A stretch of DNA of 64,000 nucleotides, from the NCBI GenBank assembly GCA_017523995.1, contig JAFWUX010000108.1, positions 49,322 to 113,321 on the forward strand, read 5' to 3'. The notes under the pieces are model-generated. The model was not told the DNA's origin. It was given only the letters and a program-made list of their open reading frames with translations, and did not search any database. Source of the stretch: Oscillospiraceae bacterium. Its GTDB lineage: Bacteria; Bacillota_A; Clostridia; Oscillospirales; Ruminococcaceae. Shown one piece after another: positions 35,105 to 44,653 of the stretch (the stretch's first letter is position 1; the number at the start of each line of letters is the position of its first letter). A program made the position numbers and the translations under genes.

Positions 35105-36153
35105 AACTGCCTGAAAAACTGACCAAACTCAAAGCCTACGATCCGATCACCGGCAGCTATGCCGTCCGGCTCGATGCGAATGAGTCCTATTTTGATCTGC
35201 CGCAGGTGCTGAAAGCGAAAATCGCCGACCAGATCGAGCAGATCAGCTTCAACCGCTACCCCGACCCGATCGCGACAGAGGTTGTCAACGCATTTGCGGA
35301 TTACTACAACCTCTCGCCGGACTGCGTCACCGCGGGAAACGGCTCCGATGAGATCATCACACTGATTCTCGGCTGTTTCCTTGAAAAGGGCGCAAAGCTC
35401 GTGACGGTCGCACCGGATTTCTCGATGTACGGCGTATATGCGTCGCTCGCGGAGATCGAGGTTGTCACCGTGCAGAAAGAGGATAATCTGCAGATCGACA
35501 CGGATAAACTGATCGCTGCCTGCCAAAAGGCGGATGCGGTTGTGTTCTCGAATCCGTGCAACCCGACCTCGCTCGGTCTGCCGCGGACAGAGGTCATCCG
35601 GCTGATCGAATCCGCGCCGGACTGCCTGATCATTGTGGACGAGGCATATATGGATTTCTGGGATGAATCCGTGCTCGACCTCGTGGAGAAATATGAGAAC
35701 CTGATGGTGCTGCGTACCTGCTCCAAGGCGATCGGTCTTGCGGCAGCGCGTATGGGCTTTGCGGTCGCGGATAAATACAAGACCGGTCTGCTGCGTGCGG
35801 CAAAATCGCCCTATAACTGCGACGCGATCTCGCAGAAAATCTGCGCGGCGGTTCTGCAGGAGCAGTCGATCCTGCGCCACTGCTGCGATGAGATCATCGT
35901 CCAGACACAGCGGCTCTATGCAGGCATCTCGGAGCTTGTCCGCAGATATCCGGATCTGCTGGAATGTGTTTATCCCTCGCGCACAAATTTCGTATTCGTG
36001 AAAACTGCGTATGCACGCGAGATTTTTGAGCAGCTCGAAAAAGCAGGCATCGCTGTCCGGTGCTTCCCGAACGGTCTGCGCATCTGTGCAGGCACCCGCC
36101 GCGAGCAGACGCTTCTCCTCAGTGAGCTTGAGCAAATTCTCCAGCCCTCGTGA
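35101..36153 (+). CDS. hisC: Histidinol-phosphate aminotransferase
   Basis: PLP enzyme of histidine synthesis. The 350-residue product has LDANESYFDLP (the HisC LxxNENP-like motif), NRYPDP, AGNGSDEIITLI, DEAYMDFWDE with the PLP Asp, and the lysine loop TCSKAIGLAAARMGFAVA. ATGA overlap with hisD. The remaining his genes hisI and hisE are near 46.2 kb; hisB, hisH, hisA and hisF are not in the window. Confidence 0.96.
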   Translation: MKLPEKLTKLKAYDPITGSYAVRLDANESYFDLPQVLKAKIADQIEQISFNRYPDPIATEVVNAFADYYNLSPDCVTAGNGSDEIITLILGCFLEKGAKLVTVAPDFSMYGVYASLAEIEVVTVQKEDNLQIDTDKLIAACQKADAVVFSNPCNPTSLGLPRTEVIRLIESAPDCLIIVDEAYMDFWDESVLDLVEKYENLMVLRTCSKAIGLAAARMGFAVADKYKTGLLRAAKSPYNCDAISQKICAAVLQEQSILRHCCDEIIVQTQRLYAGISELVRRYPDLLECVYPSRTNFVFVKTAYAREIFEQLEKAGIAVRCFPNGLRICAGTRREQTLLLSELEQILQPS

Positions 36154-36525
36154 TAGAGGTATCTCCAATAGCAGTATCTCCGATGGATTTGTAATGGGGA
36201 CTCCGTCCCCAAGCCCCTGCTGGGGTCATTGACCCCAGACCCCATGTTTATATTGTAATAGAACGAAGCCGCTCCAATTGGCGTTGATTGGAGCGGCTTA
36301 CTTACGTGTTTTCATCCAAGACGAAAGTTTTGATCAAACTTTTTCAAAAGTTTGCGGTTCAAGGGCAGCGCCCTTGTCGCTCATGGTTTGCTTGCAAACC
36401 ATTGCGCAATAGAGCGAAACTCCCCAGCGTTCACGCTCGGGAAGATGGGAGTTTGAGGGAAGACCCCTGCGGTAGCGGGGTATCTTCCCTCATTATTTAA
36501 TATTATCCGCAAAGCGGATACATCT
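36154..36525 (+). repeat. Gene-end repeat, full-length copy 2 (left arm of an inverted pair)
   Basis: Begins GGTATCTCC a few bases after the hisC stop and continues with GATGGATTTGTAATGGGG, a hairpin of GGGGTC/GACCCC, CATGTTTATA, the stem GAAGCCGCTCCAAT/ATTGGAGCGGCTT, a second block AGTTTTGATCAAACTTTTTC, CAAGGGCAGCGCCCTTG, TTGCTTGCAAACCA and finally GAAGACCCCTGCGGTAGCGG. Nearly the same 360 bases occur inverted at 39185-39548. Confidence 0.85.
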
Positions 36526-36700
36526 TTTCAGCAGTATCTCCGATGGATTTGTAATGTGGGACTTACAGTGTTGCTGCGCAAACTGTGTCCCCAAGCCCCT
36601 GCTGGGGTCATTGACCCCAGACCCCATGTTTATATTTGGATTCGATAAAGCCGCTCCGGTCAGCTGATGGGAGCGGCTTCGTCTGTCATGGTTGACGGGC
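36526..36700 (+). repeat. Gene-end repeat, shorter copy 3
   Basis: A second start of the element (CAGTATCTCCGATGGATTTG), the GGGGTCATTGACCCC hairpin, and a terminator-like stem AAGCCGCTCC...GGAGCGGCTT followed by CGTC. It lies directly behind copy 2, before the metK promoter. Confidence 0.8.
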
Positions 36701-36775
36701 TGCCTGCATTATAGCCTATTTATCCTATATGTATTCTATATTTTTATTCTACATGTAAAAAGTCCGCATTGCCTA

Positions 36776-36804
36776 TTGACAAAATCAGCATTATCTATTA
36801 TAAT
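36776..36804 (+). promoter_or_regulatory. Promoter of the SAM riboswitch-metK transcript
   Basis: A consensus sigma-A promoter: TTGACA, 17 bases, TATAAT. Transcription would begin near 36811, three bases before the riboswitch. Confidence 0.9.
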
Positions 36805-36813
36805 ATATACAGC

Positions 36814-36915
36814 CTTATCACGAGCGGTGGAGGAACGGGTCCTGTGAAGCCGCGGCAACCGCACCCATTGTGGTGTATGGTGCCAATTCCTGCGGCGCAT
36901 CAGCCGGAAGATGAG
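36814..36915 (+). promoter_or_regulatory. SAM-I (S-box) riboswitch
   Basis: Conserved S-box elements are present in order: closing stem CTTATC with GATGAG, AGCGGTGGAGGAACGGG, CTGTGAAGCC...GGCAACC (kink-turn and core), and GGTGCCAATTCCTGC. Together with the terminator at 36931-36963 it should stop transcription when SAM is plentiful. It controls the CPBP protease gene and metK (the second is inferred from the 13-base gap between them). Confidence 0.95.
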
Positions 36916-36930
36916 GAACGAATGCATCGA

Positions 36931-36963
36931 AGGCGGCATACGTTCTGTATGCCGCTTTTTTTC
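36931..36963 (+). terminator. Riboswitch expression-platform terminator
   Basis: GCGGCATAC and GTATGCCGC form a nine-pair stem with a five-base loop followed by seven T. It stands 15 bases behind the aptamer and 20 bases before the CPBP start codon. Confidence 0.9.
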
Positions 36964-36982
36964 ACGCAGAAAGGAACTTTTC

Positions 36983-37864
36983 ATGTCACAACAACCGTCC
37001 GCACAAAAAGAGCATTCATTTTTCGACAAGCACACCGTGATCGGCACAATCCTGCTGATTATCTGGGGATTTTTCTTCATCACGCTGCCAGCCGGTGTTC
37101 TGGCCAGCATCATCAGCTTCCCGCTGGGCATCAAGGAACCGTCAGATATACAGTGCTTTGCCATTCTGATAACGGGTCTGCTTGCCCTGCTGATCCACAA
37201 GGTGTGGTTCAAGCCGGAGCTCAAGGGCATCCTGTTCCGCGGCTTTCTCAAAACGCTGCGATGTTGCCCTGTGATTCTGCTTTACTGGATTCTCGTCTGC
37301 CTGCCGGATTTCATTCACGGCAGTTTCCCGCAGACCTTCAACCTGCACGTACTGTCGATTTCGATGACCGCCGGCATCTCCGAGGAGATCATTTTCCGCG
37401 GACTGCCGCTCTCCTATCTGAAACGGCAGCTTCGCAAGGAAAGTCAGGTTCCGCTGATTGTTTTTGTCACCGGTGCACTGTTTGGGCTCAGCCACCTCGG
37501 CAATATCCTGTTCGGCTCGACGGTCAGTGCCACCCTTGAACAGACAGTCACAACAACCTGTATGGGAATCTTTTTCAGTGCGCTGTTCATGCGCGGCGGC
37601 AACATCGCCGTCCCGATTCTGCTCCACACGCTGCACGATATCCTGATGCTATCATTCTCAGAGGCAGATGAGGTCAGCGCAGTCATCACGCGTGAGGCTG
37701 AGCTCTGGGACATTCCGGTGATGATTGTCTGCCTCGGGCTCGGCGCCTTCGGATTGTTCCTGATCCGGAAATCCAAGCGCAGTGAGATCTGCGAAATGTG
37801 GGCTGAAACATGGTCACAGACAACCGAAAACCAGTCGGCAGTTCCGGCTGAAACCGTAAATTAA
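36983..37864 (+). CDS. CPBP-family intramembrane metalloprotease
   Basis: Membrane protein of the CAAX protease/bacteriocin-processing (ABI) family. The 293-residue product has about seven to eight hydrophobic segments and the three catalytic motifs: EExxxR (Glu134, Glu135, Arg139 in SEEIIFRG), FxxxH (FGLSHLGN, His171) and HxxxD (HTLHD, 215-219). AAAGGAAC precedes ATG 36983. It sits between a SAM-I riboswitch and metK, 13 bases before metK, which is unusual. Such proteases process prenylated or lipid-linked substrates or give bacteriocin self-immunity; the target here is unknown. Confidence 0.9.
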   Translation: MSQQPSAQKEHSFFDKHTVIGTILLIIWGFFFITLPAGVLASIISFPLGIKEPSDIQCFAILITGLLALLIHKVWFKPELKGILFRGFLKTLRCCPVILLYWILVCLPDFIHGSFPQTFNLHVLSISMTAGISEEIIFRGLPLSYLKRQLRKESQVPLIVFVTGALFGLSHLGNILFGSTVSATLEQTVTTTCMGIFFSALFMRGGNIAVPILLHTLHDILMLSFSEADEVSAVITREAELWDIPVMIVCLGLGAFGLFLIRKSKRSEICEMWAETWSQTTENQSAVPAETVN

Positions 37865-37877
37865 ATGGAGGTACATT

Positions 37878-39041
37878 ATGAAACGCTTTTTTACATCTGA
37901 ATCCGTTACCGAAGGACATCCCGACAAGATCTGCGACCAGATCTCCGATGCAGTTCTTGATGCGATCCTCGAACAAGACCCGATGGCGCGTGTCGCCTGC
38001 GAGACCACCACAACAACCGGTATGGTCATGATCATGGGCGAGATTTCCACATCCGCACAGGTTGATATTCCGGCAATCGCACGCGAGGTGATCGTCGATA
38101 TCGGCTATGACCGTGCAAAATACGGCTTCGACGGCTACACCTGCGCGATTCTGACTTCGATCGACCAGCAGTCCGGCGATATCGCACAGGGCGTTGATTC
38201 CGCATTTGATTCCGGCGACTCTGACGAGCAGGGCGCAGGTGATCAGGGCATGATGTTCGGCTATGCCTGCGACGAAACCGCAGAGCTCATGCCGCTGCCG
38301 ATCTCGCTTGCACATAAGCTTGCGCTCCGCCTGACCGCAATCCGCAAGGACGGCACGGTCAAGTATCTCCGTCCGGACGGCAAGACGCAGGTCACCGTCG
38401 AATATGACAATGACAAGCCGGTTCGCGTCGATACGGTTGTCATTTCGACACAGCACGCGGCATCCGTTGATCTCTCGCAGATCCGTGACGATCTGATCGA
38501 GCTCGTAATCAAGCCGACCATTCCGGCAGAGCTCATGGACAAGGATACCAAGATCTTCATCAACCCGACCGGCAGATTCGTCATCGGCGGTCCGCAGGGT
38601 GATTCCGGTCTGACGGGCAGAAAGATCATTGTCGATACCTACGGCGGCTACTCCCGTCACGGCGGCGGCGCATTCTCCGGCAAGGATCCCTCGAAGGTTG
38701 ACCGCTCCGCTGCGTATATGACGCGCTACATCGCAAAGAACATCGTTGCGGCAGGACTTGCAAAACGCTGCGAGGTGCAGCTTGCATACGCAATCGGCGT
38801 TGCAAAGCCGGTCTCCGTGTTTGTGGAGACATTCGGCACGGGCACAGTCGATGAGGAGACGCTGGCAAATGCAGTCACAAAGGTCTTTGACCTGCGTCCT
38901 TCCGGCATCATTGAGACGCTCGAGCTCCGCAAGCCGCAGTACCGCAAGCTCGCTGCATACGGTCACATGGGCAGAGAGGACCTCAAGCCCGCATGGGAGC
39001 GCACTGACAAAACCGAGGAACTCAAGGCTGCAGTGAAGTAA
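37878..39041 (+). CDS. metK: S-adenosylmethionine synthetase
   Basis: Makes SAM from methionine and ATP. The 387-residue product has [20 protein letters not shown] at the start, [27 protein letters not shown] (ATP loop), [20 protein letters not shown] and [24 protein letters not shown] stands nine bases before the ATG. Regulation by the riboswitch at 36814 gives classical feedback by the product. Confidence 0.98.
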   Translation: MKRFFTSESVTEGHPDKICDQISDAVLDAILEQDPMARVACETTTTTGMVMIMGEISTSAQVDIPAIAREVIVDIGYDRAKYGFDGYTCAILTSIDQQSGDIAQGVDSAFDSGDSDEQGAGDQGMMFGYACDETAELMPLPISLAHKLALRLTAIRKDGTVKYLRPDGKTQVTVEYDNDKPVRVDTVVISTQHAASVDLSQIRDDLIELVIKPTIPAELMDKDTKIFINPTGRFVIGGPQGDSGLTGRKIIVDTYGGYSRHGGGAFSGKDPSKVDRSAAYMTRYIAKNIVAAGLAKRCEVQLAYAIGVAKPVSVFVETFGTGTVDEETLANAVTKVFDLRPSGIIETLELRKPQYRKLAAYGHMGREDLKPAWERTDKTEELKAAVK

Positions 39042-39082
39042 GCGCAGGGTGTGCTGATAATTTGCGAACCGTATCATAACAG

Positions 39083-39130
39083 AAAGCCGCTGAATGAGCA
39101 AATAAGCTTGTTCAGCGGCTTTGTTTTATT
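39083..39130 (+). terminator. Terminator after metK
   Basis: AAAGCCGCTGAA and TTCAGCGGCTTT form a 12-pair stem around a 16-base loop, followed by GTTTTATTT. It is about 40 bases after the metK stop. Confidence 0.85.
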
Positions 39131-39184
39131 TCAGCATGAACGGTTTGCAAAGTAATACCATAGGATACAAATCCATTGAAGATA

Positions 39185-39548
39185 CCGCTGAAAAGATGTA
39201 TCCGCTTTGCGGATAATATTAAATAATGAGGGAAGATACCCCGCTACCGCAGGGGTCTTCCCTCAAACTCCCATATTCCCGAGCGTGAACGCTGGGGAGT
39301 TTCGCTCTATTGCGCAATGGTTTGCAAGCAAACCATGAGCGACAAGGGCGCTGCCATTGACCCGCAAACTTTTGAAAAAGGTTGATCAAAACTTTCGATA
39401 TGCTGTGCTGCAAAAAACGAAGCCGCTCCAATCAACGCCAATTGGAGCGGCTTCATCCAATCCACACACAAACATGGGGTCTGGGGATAATATCCCCAGC
39501 AGGGGCTTGGGGACGGAGTCCCCATTCTCAATCCATCGGAGATACCTC
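39185..39548 (-). repeat. Gene-end repeat, full-length copy 4 (right arm of an inverted pair)
   Basis: Reads on the minus strand like copy 2: GGTATCTCCGATGG, GGGACTCCGTCCCC, the CTGGGGATATTATCCCCAG hairpin, GAAGCCGCTCCAATTGGCG, the TTTTGATCAA block and the GAAGATACCCCGC end. Its first bases overlap the 3' end of the PBP2 gene and supply its stop codon. With copy 2 it brackets the riboswitch-CPBP-metK block in opposite orientation. Confidence 0.85.
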
Positions 39549-41594
39549 TATCGGAGATACCGCTTTCAATCTGCCGCCGAGGGCAACACCGATGCGGGAA
39601 TTCGGATAATTCTGCGCATATGCATCGAGGATGCCGCGAACCATAAACTTCGCATTCTTGCCGCCCTCGACCATCGCACAAAACGCGATCTCCGGATTAT
39701 ACGCCGGCGCAAAGCCGATCACAAACGTATCCGTGCCGCGCGGCGACTGCGGCGTACCGGTCTTGATTGCAACATCAAAGCCGAGATTGTTCAGGTCATA
39801 TTCGCCCCACATCGGGCTGCGCGCCGCGCCGATCATACCCTCGCGGATATACGGATACACATCCTCGGCGTTGTTCTGCGCAACCTGCGCGACCAGCTCC
39901 GGCGCCTTGACCGAAAGCTGCTCTGTCATGGTGTTGTTCCAGTAGGACTGAATCAGGTGCGGACGGAACCGCTTGCCCTGATTCGCAATCGTAGATGCGA
40001 CCGTTGCCATCTGCAGCGGCGTGACCTGCACCTCCGACTGACCGATTGCGGCCTGCAGCAGCTCACCGACATACCAGTGAATGCCCAGCTCATCAAAGGT
40101 CTCGGGGCAGGCAAGATAGCCGCCGCTGTCGCCGGATTCCAGCCCGAGCGGACTGCCGAGACCGTAAAGGCGCTCGTAATCCAGCAGCAGATCAAGTCCG
40201 AGCCGTGTACTCAGCTCATAGAAGAAGATGTTGCAGGAAACCGTGATCGCACGGGAAACCGCAATATTCTCATGAAAGCCGGTGCAGTGGAAGGTGTGGT
40301 CGATATACGTGAAATTCGTGCCGCAATAGAAAGTCGAATTCGGCGTAATTGTGCCGGAATCCAGACCTGCCGTTGCAGTGATCGTCTTGAAGGTCGAACC
40401 CGGACGGTAGAGACCGTCGGTCGCGCGGTTGATCAGCGGATAGTTATCCTGCTCCGCAACTTTGTTATAGTTTTCAACCAGCTCCTTGAGATCGTAGGTC
40501 GGGAGCGTTGCCGCGCCGAGCACTGCGTTATCCTTGGTATCGAGCACAACAATCGCGCCGCAGTTTGCGTTGCGGCACTCGTAATCGGTGTTGCGCAGCG
40601 TCTCGCAGTGGTTCGCGAGGAGCGTCTGGAGCTGCTGCTGCATCTTCGAGTTAACCGTCAGCTGAATGGTCTTGCCGCCGACGGGCTCCTGCGTAATGAC
40701 AACCGAGGAGACGTCGCCGTTTGTGACGGTGATCTCCTTTTTGCCGTTGATGCCGCGCAGATCGGCTTCGCATGCGCTTTCCAGACCGGTTTTGCCGACC
40801 TGATCGGAGAGCGCGTAGTCATCGTGACCGTTGAGCTTGAGCGCCTGAAACTCCTCTTTCGAGTAGATCGGGCCGACATAGCCGATCTCATGCGGCAGCA
40901 CATTGCCGTTCTCGACCGTGCGGATCGCGTTCTCGATGACATTGATGCCGTTCAGCGTGACACGCAGCTCCTTGATGCGCGTGACCGTTTTCAGGTCGAT
41001 GTCATTCGAGAGATAGAACACATTGGACATCGAAAAACCGCGCAGCTGCATCTCATAGCGGATGCCGGCGAGATTGCGCTTCTCCTGCTCGGAGTAGCTG
41101 TCCGCGATCTCATAATCCGCGATGAGCTTATCAAGGCAGTTTTCCGCCGTCGCATATTGGTTCAGGTGCAGCATTTTCTTCATCTGCGCGATGTCAGCGT
41201 CGCGGTCCTTGACGAAGATAAACGGCTTGGATTTCGTGATCGGCATTGTATCGTTCCACTCGTAGCCGGCGTCCTTGAGCAGCTTGATCGCGCGCGCAAT
41301 GACGGCGTTTCCGGCTGCGTTGTCATCGGGGAAGTATTCCTTTTCGATGATCAGGCTGTAGCCGATTTTATTGGAGACGATCGGTGCGCCGGTGCAGTCC
41401 ACGATCTCGCCGCGGGTCGCCGGAATGACCTGTGTGTAGACATTTTCGGTGACCTGCACGCGGGATTCTTCCTCCGCCGCAACGATCTGCAGCTTGACAA
41501 GCCGGTAGATCGCAAGCGACGCGGAGACCACAACCAGCAATACGAGAAAGCTCGACCGCAGAAACTCGGATATCTGACGAAGTATCTCTTTCAT
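39528..41594 (-). CDS. Penicillin-binding protein 2, elongation-type transpeptidase
   Basis: Class B transpeptidase likely working with RodA in side-wall growth. The 688-residue product has one membrane segment (about 12-34), a dimerisation domain and the catalytic motifs STFK (Ser400), SCN (453-455) and KTGT (611-614). No PASTA domains. I use ATG 41594 with AGAGGA upstream. The final residues (AVSPIEVSPMD) are encoded by a gene-end repeat, so the natural C-terminus has been replaced or extended. Neighbours minD-like and mgsA fit the mre/mrdA/min region of clostridia. Confidence 0.92.
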   Translation of the reverse strand: MKEILRQISEFLRSSFLVLLVVVSASLAIYRLVKLQIVAAEEESRVQVTENVYTQVIPATRGEIVDCTGAPIVSNKIGYSLIIEKEYFPDDNAAGNAVIARAIKLLKDAGYEWNDTMPITKSKPFIFVKDRDADIAQMKKMLHLNQYATAENCLDKLIADYEIADSYSEQEKRNLAGIRYEMQLRGFSMSNVFYLSNDIDLKTVTRIKELRVTLNGINVIENAIRTVENGNVLPHEIGYVGPIYSKEEFQALKLNGHDDYALSDQVGKTGLESACEADLRGINGKKEITVTNGDVSSVVITQEPVGGKTIQLTVNSKMQQQLQTLLANHCETLRNTDYECRNANCGAIVVLDTKDNAVLGAATLPTYDLKELVENYNKVAEQDNYPLINRATDGLYRPGSTFKTITATAGLDSGTITPNSTFYCGTNFTYIDHTFHCTGFHENIAVSRAITVSCNIFFYELSTRLGLDLLLDYERLYGLGSPLGLESGDSGGYLACPETFDELGIHWYVGELLQAAIGQSEVQVTPLQMATVASTIANQGKRFRPHLIQSYWNNTMTEQLSVKAPELVAQVAQNNAEDVYPYIREGMIGAARSPMWGEYDLNNLGFDVAIKTGTPQSPRGTDTFVIGFAPAYNPEIAFCAMVEGGKNAKFMVRGILDAYAQNYPNSRIGVALGGRLKAVSPIEVSPMD

Positions 41595-41721
41595 GTTTTG
41601 TTGTTCCTCTGGGGCGGCATCTCTGCGCAATGACGGATCCCGTTTTTTATATCAATTGGGACTTGAGGCAGCTGCGCAGTCTGACCGCAGGCTTATTGCG
41701 TACTGATGACTGACGGAATTA

Positions 41722-43020
41722 TTATGCCTCTGTATCGAACATTTCCGCGAGGGAAATGCCGGAATAATCCTCGGCAAAATTCGCTGCGGAATCCAGCCGG
41801 ATGTCATGCTGCTTGCCTGTCTCCATATTTTTGATCTGTCCCCTGCCCTGCTCCAGCTCATTCGAGCCGAGCACAACCAGATATTTTGTGCCGAGCTTGT
41901 TCGCGTATTTCATCTGCGATTTGAAGCTGCGGTCGAGCAGATCGAACTCTGCACGGACGCCCATTTCACGCAGCGCATTTGCATACTGCAGCGCGACCGG
42001 CTTTGCGTCGGCATCCATCGGGGCGAGGTAGACATCGCACTTTTTCTGCTCAAAGAATTCGCAGCCCTGCTGCTCCATCGTCAGGATCAGGCGCTCCAGA
42101 CCCATGCCGAAGCCCAGTGCCGGAATCGACTGCCCGCCGAGCTGCTCGATCAGGCCGTCATATCTGCCGCCTGCGCAGACGGTTCCCTGTGCGCCGATGC
42201 TGGTGGTGATGAACTCGAACACGGTCTTGGTGTAGTAATCGAGACCGCGGACGATCTTCGGATTGATGACATATTCCACGCCCATCGAGGTCAGCGCGGA
42301 TTTCACCGATTCAAAGTGCTCCTTGCACGCCTCGCAGAGGTAATCGAGAATGACCGGCGCATCCTTTGCGATTGCCTGATCTTCGGGCGATTTGCAGTCG
42401 AGCAGACGCATCGGGTTGCGGACAAGACGCTCCTGACAGGTCTCGCAGAGCTCTGCGCGGTGCGGCTCGAAATACGCCTTCAGTGCCTCCTGATACTTTG
42501 CGCGGCACTTCGGGCAGCCGATGCTGTTGAGGTTCAGGACGATATCCTTGAGCCCGAGGCGGTCGAGGACGGTTTTGCCCAGCAGAATGACCTCCGCATC
42601 CGCATAGGGCGAAGCGGAGCCTGCCATCTCGACGCCGAACTGGTGGAACTCGCGCAGTCTGCCTGCCTGCGGGCGCTCGTGGCGGAAGCAGGAAAGCTGA
42701 TAAAAGACCTTCTGCGGCAGCGCCTCTGCGAGCATGCCGTTCTGCAGCATGGCGCGGATTGTGCCTGCAGTGCCCTCCGGACGCAGCGTGAACTGCGTCT
42801 CCTTTGCGATGACGGAGTACATCTCCTTCTGCACAACGTCGGTGGTTTCGCCGACAGAGCGCTGGAACAGCTCCGTGACCTCAAAGGTCGGGATGCGGAT
42901 TTCGGAGAAGCCGAAGCTCTCGGCGATATCGCGCGTGACCTGCTCGACGGTCTTCCACTTGTTGATGCGCTCGGGGGTGATATCCTCGGTGCCCTGCGGG
43001 CGTTTCAGGTAATTTGCCAT
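41722..43020 (-). CDS. hisS: Histidyl-tRNA synthetase
   Basis: Charges tRNA-His. The 432-residue product has class II motif 1 (FEVTELFQRSVGETTDVVQKE region), motif 2 with FRHERPQAGRLREFHQFG, the histidine loops RGLDYYTKTVFEF and GGRYDGLIEQLGG, motif 3 GFGMGLERLIL, and the C-terminal anticodon domain. Intact catalytic loops separate it from HisZ at 31947. GAGAGGAT lies before the ATG; the preceding small gene ends three bases upstream. Confidence 0.98.
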   Translation of the reverse strand: MANYLKRPQGTEDITPERINKWKTVEQVTRDIAESFGFSEIRIPTFEVTELFQRSVGETTDVVQKEMYSVIAKETQFTLRPEGTAGTIRAMLQNGMLAEALPQKVFYQLSCFRHERPQAGRLREFHQFGVEMAGSASPYADAEVILLGKTVLDRLGLKDIVLNLNSIGCPKCRAKYQEALKAYFEPHRAELCETCQERLVRNPMRLLDCKSPEDQAIAKDAPVILDYLCEACKEHFESVKSALTSMGVEYVINPKIVRGLDYYTKTVFEFITTSIGAQGTVCAGGRYDGLIEQLGGQSIPALGFGMGLERLILTMEQQGCEFFEQKKCDVYLAPMDADAKPVALQYANALREMGVRAEFDLLDRSFKSQMKYANKLGTKYLVVLGSNELEQGRGQIKNMETGKQHDIRLDSAANFAEDYSGISLAEMFDTEA

Positions 43021-43023
43021 ATG

Positions 43024-43227
43024 TTAAAATCCTCTCTCGGGTTCATCGGTATCCGCGTCTTTGCGCGAAAACCTGCATTTTTCAAGTTCCTTCTGCGTGC
43101 GGTATGTTCGGTCCCTCAGGCACCGGAGACAGCCGCCGTGATTGCGGCAGGTCTGATCAACAATCTTCGTGCCGCAATAGGCTTTGCGGTGCTCTTTTCC
43201 GGCTGCGATTGCCTTTTCCAGTCCCAT
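43024..43227 (-). CDS. Small basic Cys-rich protein (RNHGGC motif)
   Basis: A 67-residue basic protein beginning MGLEKAIAAGKEHRKAYCG, with CRNHGGCLRCLRDRTYR at about 27-43. Proteins of this pattern (GKEHRKPYRG...CRNHGxCxWCxxNR) are common small hypothetical proteins in Firmicutes; the closely spaced Cys and His residues suggest metal binding, and the charge suggests nucleic-acid contact. GGGGTG is found four bases before ATG 43227, and the stop lies three bases before hisS, so the two are likely translated together. No function is established. Confidence 0.7.
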   Translation of the reverse strand: MGLEKAIAAGKEHRKAYCGTKIVDQTCRNHGGCLRCLRDRTYRTQKELEKCRFSRKDADTDEPERGF

Positions 43228-43297
43228 ATCACACCCCGCATAAAAACACAGAATTGCCCCTTTCTGTCCGGAAGGGGCAATCAATCAGCATGAATTG

Positions 43298-43705
43298 TCA
43301 CATCACTGTCGGGTTGCCGATCTCGCGCCAGTCGAGGTCGCCGCGTTCCAGTGCAAGGATCAGTGCTTCTGCTGTTGCGATATTGGTTGCGACAGGCACA
43401 TTGTGGACATCGCACAGCCGCAGCAGATTCATATCGTTCGGCTCGCTTGCCTTCGGATTGATCGGATCGCGGAAGAACAGCAGCACGTCGATCTCATCGC
43501 ATGAGATTCTTGCGGAGATTTCCTGACCGCCGCCCTGTGCGCCGCTCAGGAAGCGCTTGATCGGGAGACCGGTTGCTTCTGCGACCTGCTTGCCGGTGGT
43601 ACCGGTTGCACAAAGCGTATGGCGGCTGAGAATGCCTGAATATGCAATACAGAATTGGATCATCAGTTCCTTCTTCGCATCATGCGCAATCAAAGCTATT
43701 GTCAT
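43298..43705 (-). CDS. mgsA: Methylglyoxal synthase
   Basis: Converts dihydroxyacetone phosphate to methylglyoxal, a glycolytic bypass used when phosphate is low. The 135-residue product has ALIAHDAKKELMI (catalytic His/Asp region), TGTTGKQVAEATGL (phosphate loop), LSGAQGGGQEI (SGPxGGDQ-like) and FFRDPINPKASEPND with the catalytic Asp. I start at the ATG at 43705 because AAAGGA abuts the alternative ATG at 43717. It lies between the minD-like gene and the small Cys-rich gene. Confidence 0.95.
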   Translation of the reverse strand: MTIALIAHDAKKELMIQFCIAYSGILSRHTLCATGTTGKQVAEATGLPIKRFLSGAQGGGQEISARISCDEIDVLLFFRDPINPKASEPNDMNLLRLCDVHNVPVATNIATAEALILALERGDLDWREIGNPTVM

Positions 43706-43805
43706 TTCTGGATTCATCCTTTCTGATTAAGATTACAAGGTCATTGCGATCGCGCGGATACGCACGCGGTTGCACCCCGGACCTGACAGGGAGAAGCGGA
43801 TGCCG

Positions 43806-44546
43806 TCAGCCGATCTTGACGGTCAACGGGGCATTTTCACCGCGCAGGCGCTTCGAAATGGCATCGAATGCGGCAAGGCTCGGTGCAGTCGAGGGAATCG
43901 GTTCGCCCTTGCCTGTTGCAATGACGAGCTGATAATCCTCCGGAATGACGCCGATCAGCTGCACGCCGATGGTATCAATGATCTCATCAAGGTCACGGAC
44001 AAGCTCAGCGCCGAGCGCCTTCTTGCTGACCTTGTTGATGATGAGTCTCTGGCGGCGGTTGCCGCGGGCATAGAACTCATCGGACATCATCTGTGCATCG
44101 CGGACGCAGATCGGATCCGGCGTTGTGACAACGAGGATCAGGTTTGCCTGCTCAACGATATCAAAGACATGGTTGTTGATACCGGCGCCGGTGTCGATGA
44201 TGATGTAGTCATAATATTTACGGACAGACGCGCAGATGTCAATGATCTGCTCGACGGTCACATGCTGGAACGGGTTTTTCGGTGCGCAGAGGACAAACAG
44301 GTTGCTTGCCATCGGGACGCGCGTGACGGCATCGACAGCAGAAACCTTGCCGTCGAGCACATCGCTCAGGTCATATTTGATCTGACCGGTCATACCGAAA
44401 ATGATATCAATACAGCGCAGACCGAAATCCAGCTCGATGATGAGCGTGCGGCTGCCCTGCTTTGCGAGCGTATATCCGAGTCCTGCACAGATGGAGGACT
44501 TTCCGGTGCCGCCCTTACCGGAAGTAACTGCAATTGTTTTTGACAT
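43806..44546 (-). CDS. MinD-like ATPase
   Basis: Deviant Walker A ATPase of the MinD/ParA family placing the division site or other cargo. The 246-residue product has SGKGGTGKSS (9-18) with the signature Lys11 and Lys16, LIIELDFGLRCIDI (Walker A' region) and DYIIIDTGAGINN. It ends IGxxxxLTVKIG without the classic long amphipathic MinD helix, though RLRGE lies near the end. AAAGGAG precedes ATG 44546. No minC or minE is adjacent. Next to mgsA, as in clostridial min/mgsA regions. MinD is the best guess; a MinD-related ATPase for another role is possible. Confidence 0.82.
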   Translation of the reverse strand: MSKTIAVTSGKGGTGKSSICAGLGYTLAKQGSRTLIIELDFGLRCIDIIFGMTGQIKYDLSDVLDGKVSAVDAVTRVPMASNLFVLCAPKNPFQHVTVEQIIDICASVRKYYDYIIIDTGAGINNHVFDIVEQANLILVVTTPDPICVRDAQMMSDEFYARGNRRQRLIINKVSKKALGAELVRDLDEIIDTIGVQLIGVIPEDYQLVIATGKGEPIPSTAPSLAAFDAISKRLRGENAPLTVKIG

Positions 44547-44653
44547 ACAGTAAGACTCCTTTCCCCGTTGCTGCTTCTGCCAAAGGCATGAGAGGATGCA
44601 GCGATCCACAAATTATACACACGCCCGGAGCAGGGCGCAGATGTACCTCTTAT

